From Tetrahymena thermophila SB210 (lineage: Eukaryota; Ciliophora; Oligohymenophorea; Hymenostomatida; Tetrahymenidae): a stretch of DNA of 64,000 bases. Shown here in pieces: positions 38,940 through 52,600 of this stretch. The stretch spans positions 1,302,001 through 1,366,000 of the forward strand of contig NW_002476512.1 of assembly GCF_000189635.1 (NCBI RefSeq), given 5' to 3'. A model generated the notes under the pieces. The model did not search any database and had not been told where the DNA came from. It saw only the letters and a list, made by a program, of their open reading frames with translations. Within the stretch, counting starts at the first letter, position 1; the number at the start of each line of letters is the position of its first letter. The position numbers and the translations under genes are program-made.

Positions 38940-41900
38940 ATGCAAACTAAAAAAGAAGCTAGTTCATTTATATAAAAGTAAAACAGTGTCATTTAGTTTT
39001 GTAATTAGTAGGATCGTCTTAAAGAAAGCTTAGAAGAAGAAAATTTTAAAGAATCATAGTAATTCAACACTGAAAACTAAAAATTATAAAATGAATATGA
39101 CTATCAAAGTACTCCAAAAAATAGTTGTGACATTAATAAAAAGAATATAAAATGGATAAATTCAATGAAAGATTCCCAAGAAAGATAGAAACTAAAAAAA
39201 TAAAACACCTTAAACAGCCAAAAAAATAGGAACCAATAGGATTAGTTTTAAAGCTTTAATAGTAGAGGAAAACGATCCGTTTATAAAAAAGATAATTATA
39301 GTCCTTAAGAAAGCTAAATTCAAAAAGAAAATTAGCAAGCGGAAATAGATAATATAGATAAAAAGTCTATTGGTCAATTAAAAGAACATACTGAAATTTA
39401 GACTCCCTCAATATAATAAAATGATGAAAAAACATCAGGGCAAAAAGATTGCAATTTTGAAGTAGATGATGTATTTATTTATTTGTTTATTTATTTAGTT
39501 TTTACTGAAATTATTTCTACTTGTAACTACTTGCAATTAATTATCTTATACAAAATTTAATATTAATAGGAAAGTACTTACGTTATGTTTTCTCTTTTTC
39601 TTTTCAGTAATGATAACGCAGTAAGAATATTTTGTAATAGATTCATCAATTCTAGGTAATTAATTTAATAGTTTATACACTTATCTACCAAGAAAGAAAG
39701 CAAGCAAGCATAACATGCATATTTTAAAAACGTAATGATTTAAAATATTAATGATTTATATTGAATTAAATATTAGAGTTTAAGCTTTAATAGAAATTGC
39801 TTTCACTATTACAAATGTAATAGCCCTAATGCTTACTGACTATTCATACAGAATATATGGCAATAATTATTTAGAGTATGGATTAAATTAGGCTAAGTAC
39901 ATTTTAGAGATTGTTTCAAATTCTGTTTTTACTCTCTTAGCTTTAACAAAAATAATTTCAAATGGATTCCTTTTAGGAAAGAACACATTTCTGAGAAAAA
40001 AATGGAACATATTCGACCTTTTAATTTTATCAAGCTCGTAAAATTTTGATTTTTTTTGTTACTTTTTTAATGCCAAAACAATATATTTTTTTAAAAGATG
40101 GATTAGTATAGAATATAATGATATAGAGATCTTGAATATTATTAAAGTTTTTAGAGTTTTGTTTTTAGTAAGGACTAATTAATACATTTAGCATTAAGTT
40201 GATTGCTTTGTGGTAGGTTTTAAAGAGCTATGGAAACCTTTCATTCCGTTTTTCTCAGTAGTATTGTTATACTCAGTAATAGGACTATACTTTTTTAATG
40301 GTTTAATGGAGAGTAAATGTAGATAGACTCCTGATCCTACTTTAGATCCATACTCTTGGCCTATTTTAGAAGATAGCCCTTATCTTTGTGGCTATACAAC
40401 TTGTCCTGATGATAGTTATTGCCGTAATCCCTCTGATTACAATCTTCCTGAAATTCCATCTGATAACAATTATATAGAATTATTTTATGGATTTACAAAT
40501 TTTGATACAATATGGCAATCAATGTACACGGTTTAAAGTTTTTTCACTGTAAATGGTTGGAGTACAGTGACAGAAATCGTAAATAAATTTATAATACTTT
40601 CTTTCATTTAATCTAAAAAATGAATAACTTCCTTTTTTTTACATAAAATAAATATTTTTTATTTCAGTATTAGAGAGCTTAAAACAAAACAGTCAGTTAG
40701 ATTTATTTTGGATCTTTAGTTCTACTATTGTAAACAAATTAATTGATTCATTAATTATAAAATCCTCACTTTCCATTTTTTAAGTAAAATTTATTTTATC
40801 ATAGAGCTCATATTTTTGGAAACATGGTCCTTGCAACTTTGCATGAAAGCTTTATGGAACATCATAGTATAATTAAAGATGAGGATGATAATTAAAATTA
40901 AATGATGAGAAACCTTGATTTAAAAATGCTCTTGAAAAAAGATATGACTATGCAAAAAAAATTTACTTAAGTAAGGCATTCCCACACAGGGATCAAGAAA
41001 AGGAAAACCCTTTTCAACAAAATTTTAAGCGAGTTTGCCCAGGATTCAAGCCAAAAAGAAAGCCAGAATTTAAAAAAACATAGCTTTTTCAGTTAAGTCA
41101 AAAATAGCTTAAAACAAATTTAAAATTCTTCTATTTATGTTATAATTAGACATACAAACATATGCCTATAGATAGTTGTTTTAAGTTTAGACAGGTAATC
41201 TAATTTTTAAGATAAAAAGATATTTATTAAATTTTCCTTCAGTAACGTAACAGACAACATAAATAACATTTATTATTTTATAAAAAAAAGAATTGATTAA
41301 TTTCTTGCATATTTTTTTTCAAAGATTGAATTTATTTACTTACTTACTTACTTTTTTTATTATATAAGGGTCTCAATTAAAGATGATCAACTCTCAATCT
41401 TGTATATAATTGACTTTATTACAACTCTTATACTATTTTTAGAGATCACAATTGAGCTTATTTCTTTTGGTTGGAAAAAATACTGGAAAGAGTAGTTAAA
41501 CAAACTAGACTTGTGTATAGCGTTGGCTCACATAATAATGTATTGCATAGAAACAAATAATTAGCTAGATATATTTTTTGCTACTAATTAATACAGTATT
41601 TTCATTCGTACAACAAAGGTATTAAGAATATATAGACTGATTTACACTTTAACTATATTTTAGAGTATAAAAGTTATCTTAAAAACTTATTCGAAAACTT
41701 TAAAGATGATAACTGGATATTTTATAGTTATATCTATTCTCATTACACTCTATGCTTTGATTGGGAGAGAACTGTTTTCTTAAAGAGTTCAGTATGATGA
41801 CATGATGATAAACTTCAATAGTCTCTCGGATTCTTTTTTAGCTGTACTTCTATTTTGCTTTGATGAAGAATGGCATATTGTAATGTATCAATACTACAAC

Positions 41901-44900
41901 TAAATAGGATATAGAAGTATGATTTACTGCTTGTTTTGCACATACACTTGCTCTGTAATCATGGTCAGTCTATTTATTGCCATTTTTATAAATAATTTTA
42001 TGGATTGGCTTCGCTTTTTTGAAGATTAAATTTACACTTCTTCGCCTTTTATAAACAGCATTTTTAAATTCTTTTCAAATCTTTATTGTAGATTGTAGTA
42101 ATATTTTTTATAAAATGGCAGTGAAAATACATTAAACTAAAATATTGACTTAAAAGAATAATAAATAAATTAAATTCCACCTTTAGAAGACTATGCATCT
42201 AAGTCTGCTTCACATTAAAATTTTACAAAAGAAGAAGAACTATTTAATAATAGTTCGCACAATGTTCAAAAAATTTCTAAATTCGTCAATTCAAACGTTT
42301 TGGCTAATCATAAATCAGAATTTTTAGAATAGCGAAAATTTTCAATAACTAAATCTAACTATTAATAAATATCTGTTTTACCTGTAATTTATTAAAAATC
42401 TGTAAATTAAGTGCATCATAGTGAAAAAGCGCTAAGTATTTTTAACAGAAAAAATACCATTAATCAAATGGTAAGTCCTTAAAACATATAAGGAGATCAT
42501 TAGGCAATATTAAATTCCATAAAAGAAAAATTCACTGATTTTGCTAATTAAGATACAGGATCTAAACAAAATTAAAACAACAAATCAGAGTTTTAAAATG
42601 TAATAACTACAATTAATGATGAATAAAAGGATGAAATAAACTAATTTATTGATAAATAATCTAATCATTAACAACAAGCTTCCAACAGCTAATTAGAAAA
42701 GCAGTAAATCTAAGATAAATAATAAGAAAATGAAATAAATTTAGAAAACTAAAGTTAAAAATTATGTGAAAATAAAGAGCAATATGGAGATGATTTTGGA
42801 ATATTGTAAAATATATAAAATGTTTAAAAAAATGAAGATTCTAAAAATTAAGAAGAATAAAACAGTGAGTTTGATTCTTCAAGTTAGCAATCAAAAGAAA
42901 GCTAATAATAGAGTAATTAAATGAAAGATGATAAATAAACAGAAATTTATATCTAACAAGCATCAGCAAAACGATTCTCTTTTTTCATTTTTTCTGCCTA
43001 AAGTTGTTTTAGGATTTACTGCAAGAAAATAGCAGATCACTCTTTATTTAATAAATTAAAAATAGTTTTATTATTATCATTTGCATTAGTTTTGGGTATT
43101 TTAGATCCTTACTTAGATATATATAGCTCATTTGGAAATTTCTTAATTTGGGCAGATTTTTGTATGATGATCATTTTTAATATATAAACGATTATTTACA
43201 GTATAGCATATGGTCCTATATTATATTTAGGTAATAACTCCTTTGATTTAAACATAAATAACTTTCTAGAAATAGTATTTAATATCTTTCATTTCCTTTA
43301 CTTTCTTCCTTTTTCAAACTAAACAATCTATGTTTTGAGGATCTTTAAAATTTTCAGACTACTTTTACTCCTTCCGTTCCTATAAAATAATTTTAGCTAA
43401 ATCAACTTTGCAGGTAAATTAATTAATTAATTAAAAATAACATTAAATTTATCAACTAATTTTTATTATTTTTGTGTTTATTATAATGGTTTTCAAATGT
43501 TAATTCCTTCAAATAAAATAAAAAAAATACTTTGTATTTAAAGACTTCACAATAGCTAATTTAAAATAAATAAATTACAAAAATTAAGTTTTTTTGTAAT
43601 TTTTACAAAATAATTTTTTTTAGAAATTTCAATTTATTTGTTTATTATTTCCAAAAAAAAAAAACATTTTTATTTAATCAGATTAAATTAATTTAAATAT
43701 TTTATAAAAATAAATTAAATATTTTTTAATTAATTAATAAAAAGTTCGTGTATGCAAAGCTTGCTTGCCAAGAATGTTAAAAATAATGATTTTTGGTATT
43801 ATTTTTGCTTTCATTAATAGTGTTTTTGTAACTAAGCTGCTGAAAGCTTAAATGAATTTCTGCTAATATGATGAGACAAGCTTCTCGGATTTTGAGGTGG
43901 TGACTGATAAAGATTGTATGGACGTTGGAGGAGACTGGGTTGAATATAAATACTAATTTAATAATGTTTTCTCAAGTATAGCAGTCTTGCTGATGGTGCA
44001 AACTTCTGAGGGATGGACACAAATCATGGAATAGTAGTTTAACTATACTTCTCCAAATACTTAACCAAAAAAGGAGCATTAAAGCTTTTGGATATTATTT
44101 TATATTCAGTTTTATTGCATTGCAAATTTTTGTATTTTAAATATGTTTGTTGGAGTTGTTGTAGATACATTCAAAGAATTAAAAGAAAATGAAGCAAAAC
44201 TTGATAAATTAACTCCTCAATAGAAAGAATGGTATTACATTAAATACTCTATTTACAGCTTATCAATATCAAAAAAAGTAAGTTTGTTTGTTTTTATACT
44301 AATAACTTAGTCAACATGTACATTTAAACATTAGATTACTCCTCCAGAAGATAAAATTAGCTCATTTATATACGAAACTTTGGAAGAAAAGAAATACTTA
44401 AAATATTTATTTAACTTTTTTACAGTGCTAAATTGTGCATCTATTTTAGGATATACACATAGATAAGACGAGTAAAAGCTGAACATTTTAAGTAAATTTG
44501 ATTTTGAAATCATTTCAAAAATAACTTAATTTATATTTTTTTTTATTTTTTTTTAACTATCAGACCTTATCAATTTATGCTGTATAATAACGTTTTGTAT
44601 TGAGCTAATTCTAAACATGATCAGTTTAAGAAAAGTTTATTTTGAAAAGAAATGGAATAGGTTTAATATTGTGATGATAATTATGGCGATTATCAACAAT
44701 TACTTTTAAACGACGATAAATTACAAATCTTATGATTATTTTTATAAAATATTTGGAGGAATCGCATGGAGTCTTTAGCTTATCAAAGTTTATAGAATTT
44801 TGGCTCATTTGAAAGTTCTGAAGAAACTACTAAACAGTTTTTTTGGAGCTGTTTCCAACATTTTTGGATTGTCAACTCTTGTTTTCCTCTTCCTTTATGT

Positions 44901-46479
44901 TTCAGTGCTCTTAGCGATGAATCTTTTTCCTTATATAAAAAATTAAAATACAATTGACGATTATGATACAAACTTTAATAGTTTCATGATGTCTTTACTA
45001 ACATTAATTAGAATATCAACGAGCGAGCTGTGGTTTCCTATCACTGCGGAGTGCGCAGCTTAGCAATCATCTGTTTTTGTGTGTAGATAAGACATTTACA
45101 CATATGATGATTATCTTAAGTATGGTAAAAATTCATGTGGATCTAACCTATCTTACTTCTTTTTTAACATATATTACTTCGTTTTTACTCTCTTTATACT
45201 CAATCTTTTAATTGCTTCGATCATACTTTCATATAAAGAAGGCTACATTTAAGAAGAAAGTGCAATCAATTTATATTAACTTGATGATATTAAGAAATTG
45301 TGGTCTAATTTTGATCCAGAAGGTCACGGCTTCATCAACTATAAACTGTTTTGGTAATTTTCTAGTTAAATAGCATAAATATTTGGTATAAAGTAAGAAG
45401 ATCTTTTGGATGTATCTCTAAAGAAAAAGTTTCTTGAAAGACTTAATATTCCTATGTTTGAAGATCCTTATAACAAAACGCTGGTCTACAAATTTCATGA
45501 TGTCATCATTAAATTGGCAGAAATTTCCCTTAAAATAAAATATTAAATAGAAAAGTATATTTTTTTAATAATCTATTGAATTCCTAGTTTTATTTACATT
45601 TTTTCTTAAAATAGTCTAGAACCAGATAATAAAGATATAAAAAGATATCACAAAAGAATGCTTTTGAAGTAAGAAAAGATAAAGAACGTCTAGTATTACT
45701 AAAAGTCTATGTTTAGGAGTAGAGACATGGTTGTTATCATAACCATCATCAGGAAGATAAAAGAATGGAAAAAGAGATATTTAGAAAAAGACAAAGACTA
45801 CTAAATTTTTGATATCAAAAATTTGACAAAGAGATTGTAAATAGTAAAGCAGTAAGAAATTTAATCTTAACTATCGAATCAAATCAAAGAAACACAAAAA
45901 AGTGAAAGCTTAATATAATAAAAAGAAGATAATTAGATTTAAAACACTGAATAACAACAACAACCATTATTTCCCAAATCTCAGAATTAGAAGTGCCAAG
46001 ATGATGATACCCTCTTTATTTTGAAAGAAAACTTTTAGACAGAGCCAATATCACCAGTTAGGAGAGCATCAGAAAATACTAAAACTCCTTTAAGCGCTTT
46101 TACAACTAATTTTGATAATCAAACATCAAATAATCCGTTTTAAGAGCATCAAACCATAAATCCAGACAAAGAACTCTAATAAAATGAGATAATATGCGAT
46201 AACACAGATGAGTCAATAGGAAAAAATGCTTCATTATAGATATTAGTACCTAATAATTAAATTAAAAGGAAAGCTTCGATATTCAAAAAAGAGTAAAGAG
46301 TCTTTTAATAAAAAGAAGAGAAAGAAGATTTTGATATGTCTAATTAAAACAAATAAAATAAAGCCAGAAACTCGCAATATCTATAGGTAAATGCATTTAT
46401 CAGCAACATATAACAGATAACAATAGAAAATTACGATGACGAAGTTAATAATCAAAATGAAGATGAATAAATAAATTGA
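38940..46479 (+). CDS. Four-domain voltage-gated Ca2+ channel-like alpha subunit, copy 4 (most diverged)
   Basis: The start ATG 38940 (MQTKKEASSFIQKQN) opens a long polar N-terminal exon ending before GTATTT at about 39472. A second exon has NAVRIFCNRFINS, joined in phase 2 to S1 (ALIEIAFTITNVIAL). The filters are domain I TVNGW (N codon 40552-40554), domain II FDEEW (E 41865), domain III TSEGW (E 44008) and domain IV TSELW (E 45025). The domain III loop has DCMDVGGDW. After domain IV come FDPEGHGFINYKLF and a pre-IQ-like segment ending KIKY, then a Lys/Gln/Ser-rich tail with DDEVNNQNEDEQIN and TGA 46477-46479. The intron before WIS in domain I is again in phase 2. The frame is intact. Protein similarity to copies 1-3 is clear throughout but visibly lower. 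It is the last recognisable channel copy in the window. Confidence 0.92.
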
Positions 46480-49126
46480 ATCTATTAAAATAAATGCGAT
46501 ATAAATAAAAAACGATAATAACAAAGCCAATAAATCAGTTTTTAACTTATTGATAATTGATTAATTAATTGATTGAATAATACTGAAATTATATTTTTGA
46601 TGTATCGAATAATAATAATAATATATATACATTTACTAAATTTTATATTATTGTAAATAAAACAAAAAAATACATTTAAGTACTTTGTCAAAGTCAAAAT
46701 AGATAAATTATTTTGATGAGTAAATCTTGTATAAAAAATTATTTTGAGAATCAAAATCAGTTTTATTTTTATATTAATAAGGATATTGAATTAGACATAT
46801 TATCAAAAACTAATGAATGTTTTAATTAATGTTAATTAAAAACAATTTTTTTGTTGAAATATAAATTTAATTATAATTGATAAATAAAATCTTTGTTAGA
46901 AACAGTAGATTTCTTTGAAAGCTAACTCAATAAACATAAAAATTTTAAATTTGATTTCTAAAATATTTTGGTTAGTTAATTAGTTAGCTTATGCAGTATT
47001 TTATATAATGATATATCTAATTGCAAAATATAAGAAAAATTATTAAATTTTTAATAAATAAAGCTTTTCTTATTGGACGGATGTTTATGACGATTAAATT
47101 AATTAGTTTAAAAAAGAAAAAGAAAAATCAGAAGATCATTGATTTCTTTAATTAAAATATCATACAAGATAATGAAAATTATAAAGTATTTATTTACTCT
47201 TAATTTATTTTAAATTAAGCAAAAAACATATAATGAAAGATACAGGTTACTACGATTAACAAGTCTTAAGAAGTTGAGAAAATTAAAACACGAAGAAAAA
47301 TCTGGATGTATTTAACTAAAAATTATTATTATTTAGAATAGATTAATTAGATATATTATGGTTTTAATAGTTTAACTTCTTTCTCATTTTTTATTATAAA
47401 TAATACTGAAAGATAATCTAATTTTTTAAAAAGATTAATTGGCTATTCAAGCTATGAAATTTTTTTTGAGTAATCTTATATTTTTTTTAATGTATTGTTG
47501 GCTAAGAATTGATTTTAAACTAATTTTTTATCAACTGTAACAAATATTTGTTTTCTCGATAACTCTCTGTTTTGTTTAGTTGTTTTGTTCTTAAGAAACT
47601 ATTTTTTAAAATCAGCATTATTTACTTGATACATGTTACTAAAATACAAATCAATTGCTACAGGCAATGTTCATATTTATTGAAAAGAGCATTTGGTGAG
47701 GAACCAAATATGTTTGTTTGTTTGTTTCTATCTTATCTTCATGGGGAGTTAATAATTATCTATTATTTTCTGAGCCTTTTAATAAAGATTAACTCTCTCA
47801 ATAAATTGAATTATATTTAGTAATAATTACAAAGTAGTCAAGATAAAAAAGAGAAGAAAATTATAATTTACCCAACAATTAGATATAATTTCCCAAATCC
47901 TTCACCTTATTTACTTACTTAACTTAATTAGTTAATACTTATATTCAAGAAAAGAATATATTATGACGTACTTTTATTTATGAATTATCACCAGAAACAT
48001 CAACTTTGTTTTTTTTTTAAATTTTTATAAAAAAATAAAAGTTAGATTACATACAAAGTTTTAATAGAATTCCGAACACACCAGAAATGTCTCTATATTT
48101 AAAATTGTATAATTAATATTTGCTATCATAAACTTTATCTGCTAGTAATTAAAAATGATTTTTAATACAATATATAAAATCTTTTCTACATCTAAAAAGT
48201 AATTATTGCAAAATTGTATTTGTATTTTTCAGTTATTATCAATTAAAAATCGTTTGTTTCAATCAATTATTTTTTGATATTTTGTATTTTTATTGGAATA
48301 AATTATTTTAAAATTTTAATTTTTGATCTTAAAACTTTATAAAAATTATTTTTATACTTAAATTGTTTTGTTTTTATTTATTTTGAATATTTTAAATATT
48401 TATTCTTGTTTGATAGATTTTCTTTCATTTCATAAGTGTAAACTAAGTGAATAGAATCACATATATTTTTATTTATATTTATTTTATATCAATTATTTTT
48501 AATATTTATTCAAAATCTTTTCTTTTTCTCACTATTATTCTCATTTTATAATAATTTGAAATTAATGGCTGATAAAATAATTTCTAATTGTAAAATTACT
48601 TATGAAAGAAATTTGTTAATAAAATTAATGTTAATTTTAAGATAATTTGCTGCTTAAATTATACGTTGCCTTGAGTACTTGTTCTTTTTGACTTAATATA
48701 AAATTTAAAATCAAAATTTTTGATAGGAGGTACCTACCTACCATCAACCATATAAAAAAAAGTAAACTCATCTGAATATATTTTTGTAAAAATAACTGAC
48801 TGGTTGATTATCGAAATAATCATTACAAAAAAATCATAAAAATTACAATGGATTGTATCTACATAAATTTAAAACATATTTATTACTAAAACGCATATAA
48901 TTTTTTCTCTAAAATGATGGATGGGAAGACTCATGGATATTTATTTTTAATAAAAGATATAAAATAAATTGTACTAATGTATGTATATATAAGTGTTATT
49001 AATTAATATATTAACTAGAAATAATAGTATTTAAATTGTTTGGAAGGATATTGAAATTATTATTTAAACAAATTAGTTTTCTTTTTGCTATAGTTTGTTT
49101 GTTATATGATGTTTAAGTGATTATTA
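46480..49126. other. Gene-poor AT-rich stretch
   Basis: Short open frames occur on both strands, as expected by chance when TGA is the only stop. None has balanced amino-acid composition plus plausible splice sites. No repeat family or RNA gene was recognised. Confidence 0.5.
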
Positions 49127-49684
49127 TCATTTATCAGATATAATTGATCTGGTCTTTTTGTAATATTTGATTTCTTCTGCATATTCTGGTTTATTCAAAG
49201 CTTGAATTAGAAATTCAATGACAATTTTGTGCTCATCTTTATTTTAAACCTTACTTTATTCTAACCAAAGCAAAGATTTATTATTCAAATAATAACTGAA
49301 TAAACCCTTGAATGAGCTCTTACCAAGTAAGTATTTTAGCTTCATATTCCATCTCTTTCCAAATGTTTTGAAATTTCTTTTAGTGAGTTTTTTAGCTTAA
49401 GCAAAGCTTTATCCTTTTTTAACATGGGATATTAAATTTTGTTACTCTACTTTATCTGAAGATTCTATAAACCTCTAGAATGATTTTAGAATATTTTTAA
49501 TGATATTAGATTTTTTCACATCGAAGTAGCTCTTAGATTATTGTGAATCTGTGTACTCTTTAGTTGGTGAGTCTAAGCAATGAGAGGAAGAATCATCAGA
49601 TTCGTTTATATATTCAAGAAATAAATCAATTATATTATTATTAAGAGTTAAAGAATTACTCTTTTCTTCTAAATTATTTTGCAT
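49127..49684 (-). CDS. Small protein of unrecognised family, paralogue A, 185 aa
   Basis: This is a single-exon gene from ATG at 49684 (MQNNLEEKSNSLTLNNN) to TGA at 49127-49129, 186 codons in the ciliate code with many TAA/TAG glutamines. The N-terminal 45 residues are acidic and Ser/Asn-rich. The C-terminal part is basic, with a well-conserved core: AKKLTKRNFKTFGKRWNMKL, then SSFKGLFSYYLNNKS and EIKYYKKTRSIISDK. There is no signal peptide or membrane segment. It is clearly related to the gene at 56183-56758 on the same strand 6.5 kb away, which shows that both are real genes. I do not recognise the family; the basic helical core could bind nucleic acid or protein, but that is only a guess. 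It stands alone in a gene-poor region. Confidence 0.82.
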
Positions 49685-52600
49685 AGGGAATAATTTAATG
49701 ATTATTTTAATAATATTGTTTGTTTGTTTTAATATATATTATTATTTTTATTTATTAATTATATTTCTTTGTATTAAAAAACTTATTCTTATAGCAAATT
49801 TAAATTAGTTAAACAATTATTTTTCGAAAAGTAACATATGTTTTTTACTTAATTTGATGAAAATTAATTATATTGCTCTTTAATTATTTAAGGGCTTTAT
49901 ACTAAAAAAATTGTATTTTCAATAATAATATCATGGCAAATTCTAAACTATATTAATTAATTTTAGAATAATAAACATCATTTCACCTACCAAATAATTT
50001 GGAATATGAAAGTATTTTTCAAGAAATCTTAGCAAAACAAAATTTCATTTTATATTTAAATAGTTAATATAGATAGATAGATTAATTATTAACTTGATTT
50101 TTGAGCTTCTTGCTTACTAAGAGAAATCAATTTCAAATGATCATCTAATCAACAAATTTATTATCATTTACTCTAAATTGTAATTTAAAATATTAGTTAG
50201 CTATTGAATATTAGAAGATATGTTTTATTTTAAATTACAAATTATATTTTCATAAATTTTAGCTGTTTTATCCATTTTAGCCAAAGTTTAATAGTATATT
50301 TTTATCTTCAAACGTTCTTGATTCGCTTCTTTTTAAGGATAAACATTAAATCTTTATAAATATAGGAAAGATTAGATAAAAATCTTATCTAAAATAAACA
50401 TGATTTTTCTTTAATTAATGGAAATTTACTTGTTACTTCATGAAGAAAATTAATTCAAAAGTATGTTTTCTAATTAAAATGCTTATCAATATTCCTTTTT
50501 AATTAATAACTTTACCCATCATATTAAAAAGATAGATTGATTACTGAATTTTGTTTGATAGAATTGAATTACTTTTTTAACAAAAAGGCATCAAATAATC
50601 TGAAGAACCAATATTGTTATAAAAGAGGAAAAAGAGAGGGAGAGAGAGTTAATTACTTTTATATATGTAATGCTTTATAATTATTTTTTTTATTTTAAAA
50701 ATTTAATCTTGAATAAAATTGTTTTAAAGAAAAAAATATAATCTCAAGTATAAAAAATAGATACAAATAATCATATCAAGCTTTTTTTGAAAAATAAATA
50801 TGTTTTTTTTGATATAGTCTATCTAGTTCGTACTTAAGCAAGCGATGTAAATATTATATTTGATTACTTTTTTTTCAATTATAAATATTAACAAAAATTA
50901 ATTACAACAAGATAATATCGAATATTAATCAGATGCTAATATCAAAGTAATCCAATGAGGACTTTCAATTAAATAAGTAGTTTGAAATAATCAATATATT
51001 TATTTAAGCAATAGTTACTAATGAATGAATACGCATTATTATGATGCTAATTATATTATACAAGTTTTGTGTATAGCAAACTATAAATTTTAATTATTAA
51101 TGCCTGCTGAGTCTGTCTTATTATTACAAGAAATAATTAAATTATAGCCATAAATTTTAGAGAGATATTGATAGACTGGTAAATCCTTTATTCTTTTACA
51201 AGTTAAGAAATTTTTAAAAAGATGAGCCATTTTTAATTAAAAAAATGAATTATATGCAATAAAATAATTCAAATACTTTTAAAATTTAACTAATTCATAA
51301 TGAAAAGTCAGTGAGTGTGAAAATGTATTTTAAATAAAAAACTATTTAAGATCTCTTTTATTTTTTTTATCAAGTTAAACATATTTATTATTAATTATAA
51401 AGTACTGAAAGCCATATCTTAAATTAAATGATACTAACTATTAAAGAATGACAGAATTTATATTTATTTTCCTAAAAAAAAAGCATTAAATAAATTCTAT
51501 AGTTCGGTAAATCATTTAAAAATTGTAAGGTTGTTTTTTATTTTTACCTTATTTCTATAAATGAGAGAAATTGGCAAGAAATCAAATAGATAATACATCA
51601 TAATCTTAATATTTGATGATAAAATAGAAGGAATTCGTATATCAGAAATAGTTTAATTGAAAATTTACTAAAACACAAATTATATTCTTCTATATTTGAT
51701 AAATTATCATCTTATTATTTTAAAAACGAAAGTAACTAGTGTTAATATATAAAAAGATAACGCAAATTCATTAAATTAGGGATTTAACAAATAAAGAATT
51801 CTATTTAACTTTAGCTAGAATAGTAAAATTTAAAGTAATATTAGATAACTATATCTTTTTATTTTCAAATATTTATTAATTTAATAAAGTATTTTTAAAA
51901 ACGAATTTTTCTTATATCAAAATCTTTTTGAGAAAGACTGCTCTAAATTTATGAAGAAAGTGATTTATTTATTTATTTAAAAATATATTGGTTAATTAAT
52001 TATAAAACATCTTATTTATTGAATTTTTTTAATAGTGACTTTATTAGAAAATATTTACAAACTATCTAACTTTTTATAAAATTCTATATAAAATTAGAAA
52101 AAATATTATTTAGATTAAAAAAATAATTTATGCTTTTTGTAACCTTAACAATAATTGATTTAGTGTAATGTTATTTATATTAATATCTAAGTTGATAAAT
52201 ATTTTTAATAATAAATAATTATATAATCTAAATATTGTTTTTAACTATTTTTTAAACCATTTTATAAATATAAATTTGTAAACTTAATTAAATAACAAAA
52301 AAAACATGTTTTAAATACTTTTAGAAGTAAATTTTATCAAAAATAATGATTTGATTTTACTATAAATTAATAGATTAAGAACCTCCATATGTTTTTTTAA
52401 ATAACTTGATTCACTGATAATATATACTATTACTTATAATTTCTAATAAAGTAAAAGAAGAAATTAATGTACAGATTGTTTGTTTTATTAAACTAAAGAT
52501 AGACAGAGAGAGTTATATAAAATAAATATAAAAGGAATATTTTTTTTTGTAAATTAAAAGCTATTTATAATAGAAAAATATATGTAATTTTATAAATTTT

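Noticed and set aside
47572-47820. A small + strand protein beginning MFSCFVLKK
   Set aside because: Hydrophobic, Ile/Tyr/Leu-heavy composition as expected from AT-rich noise; no splice partner or homologous copy was seen.
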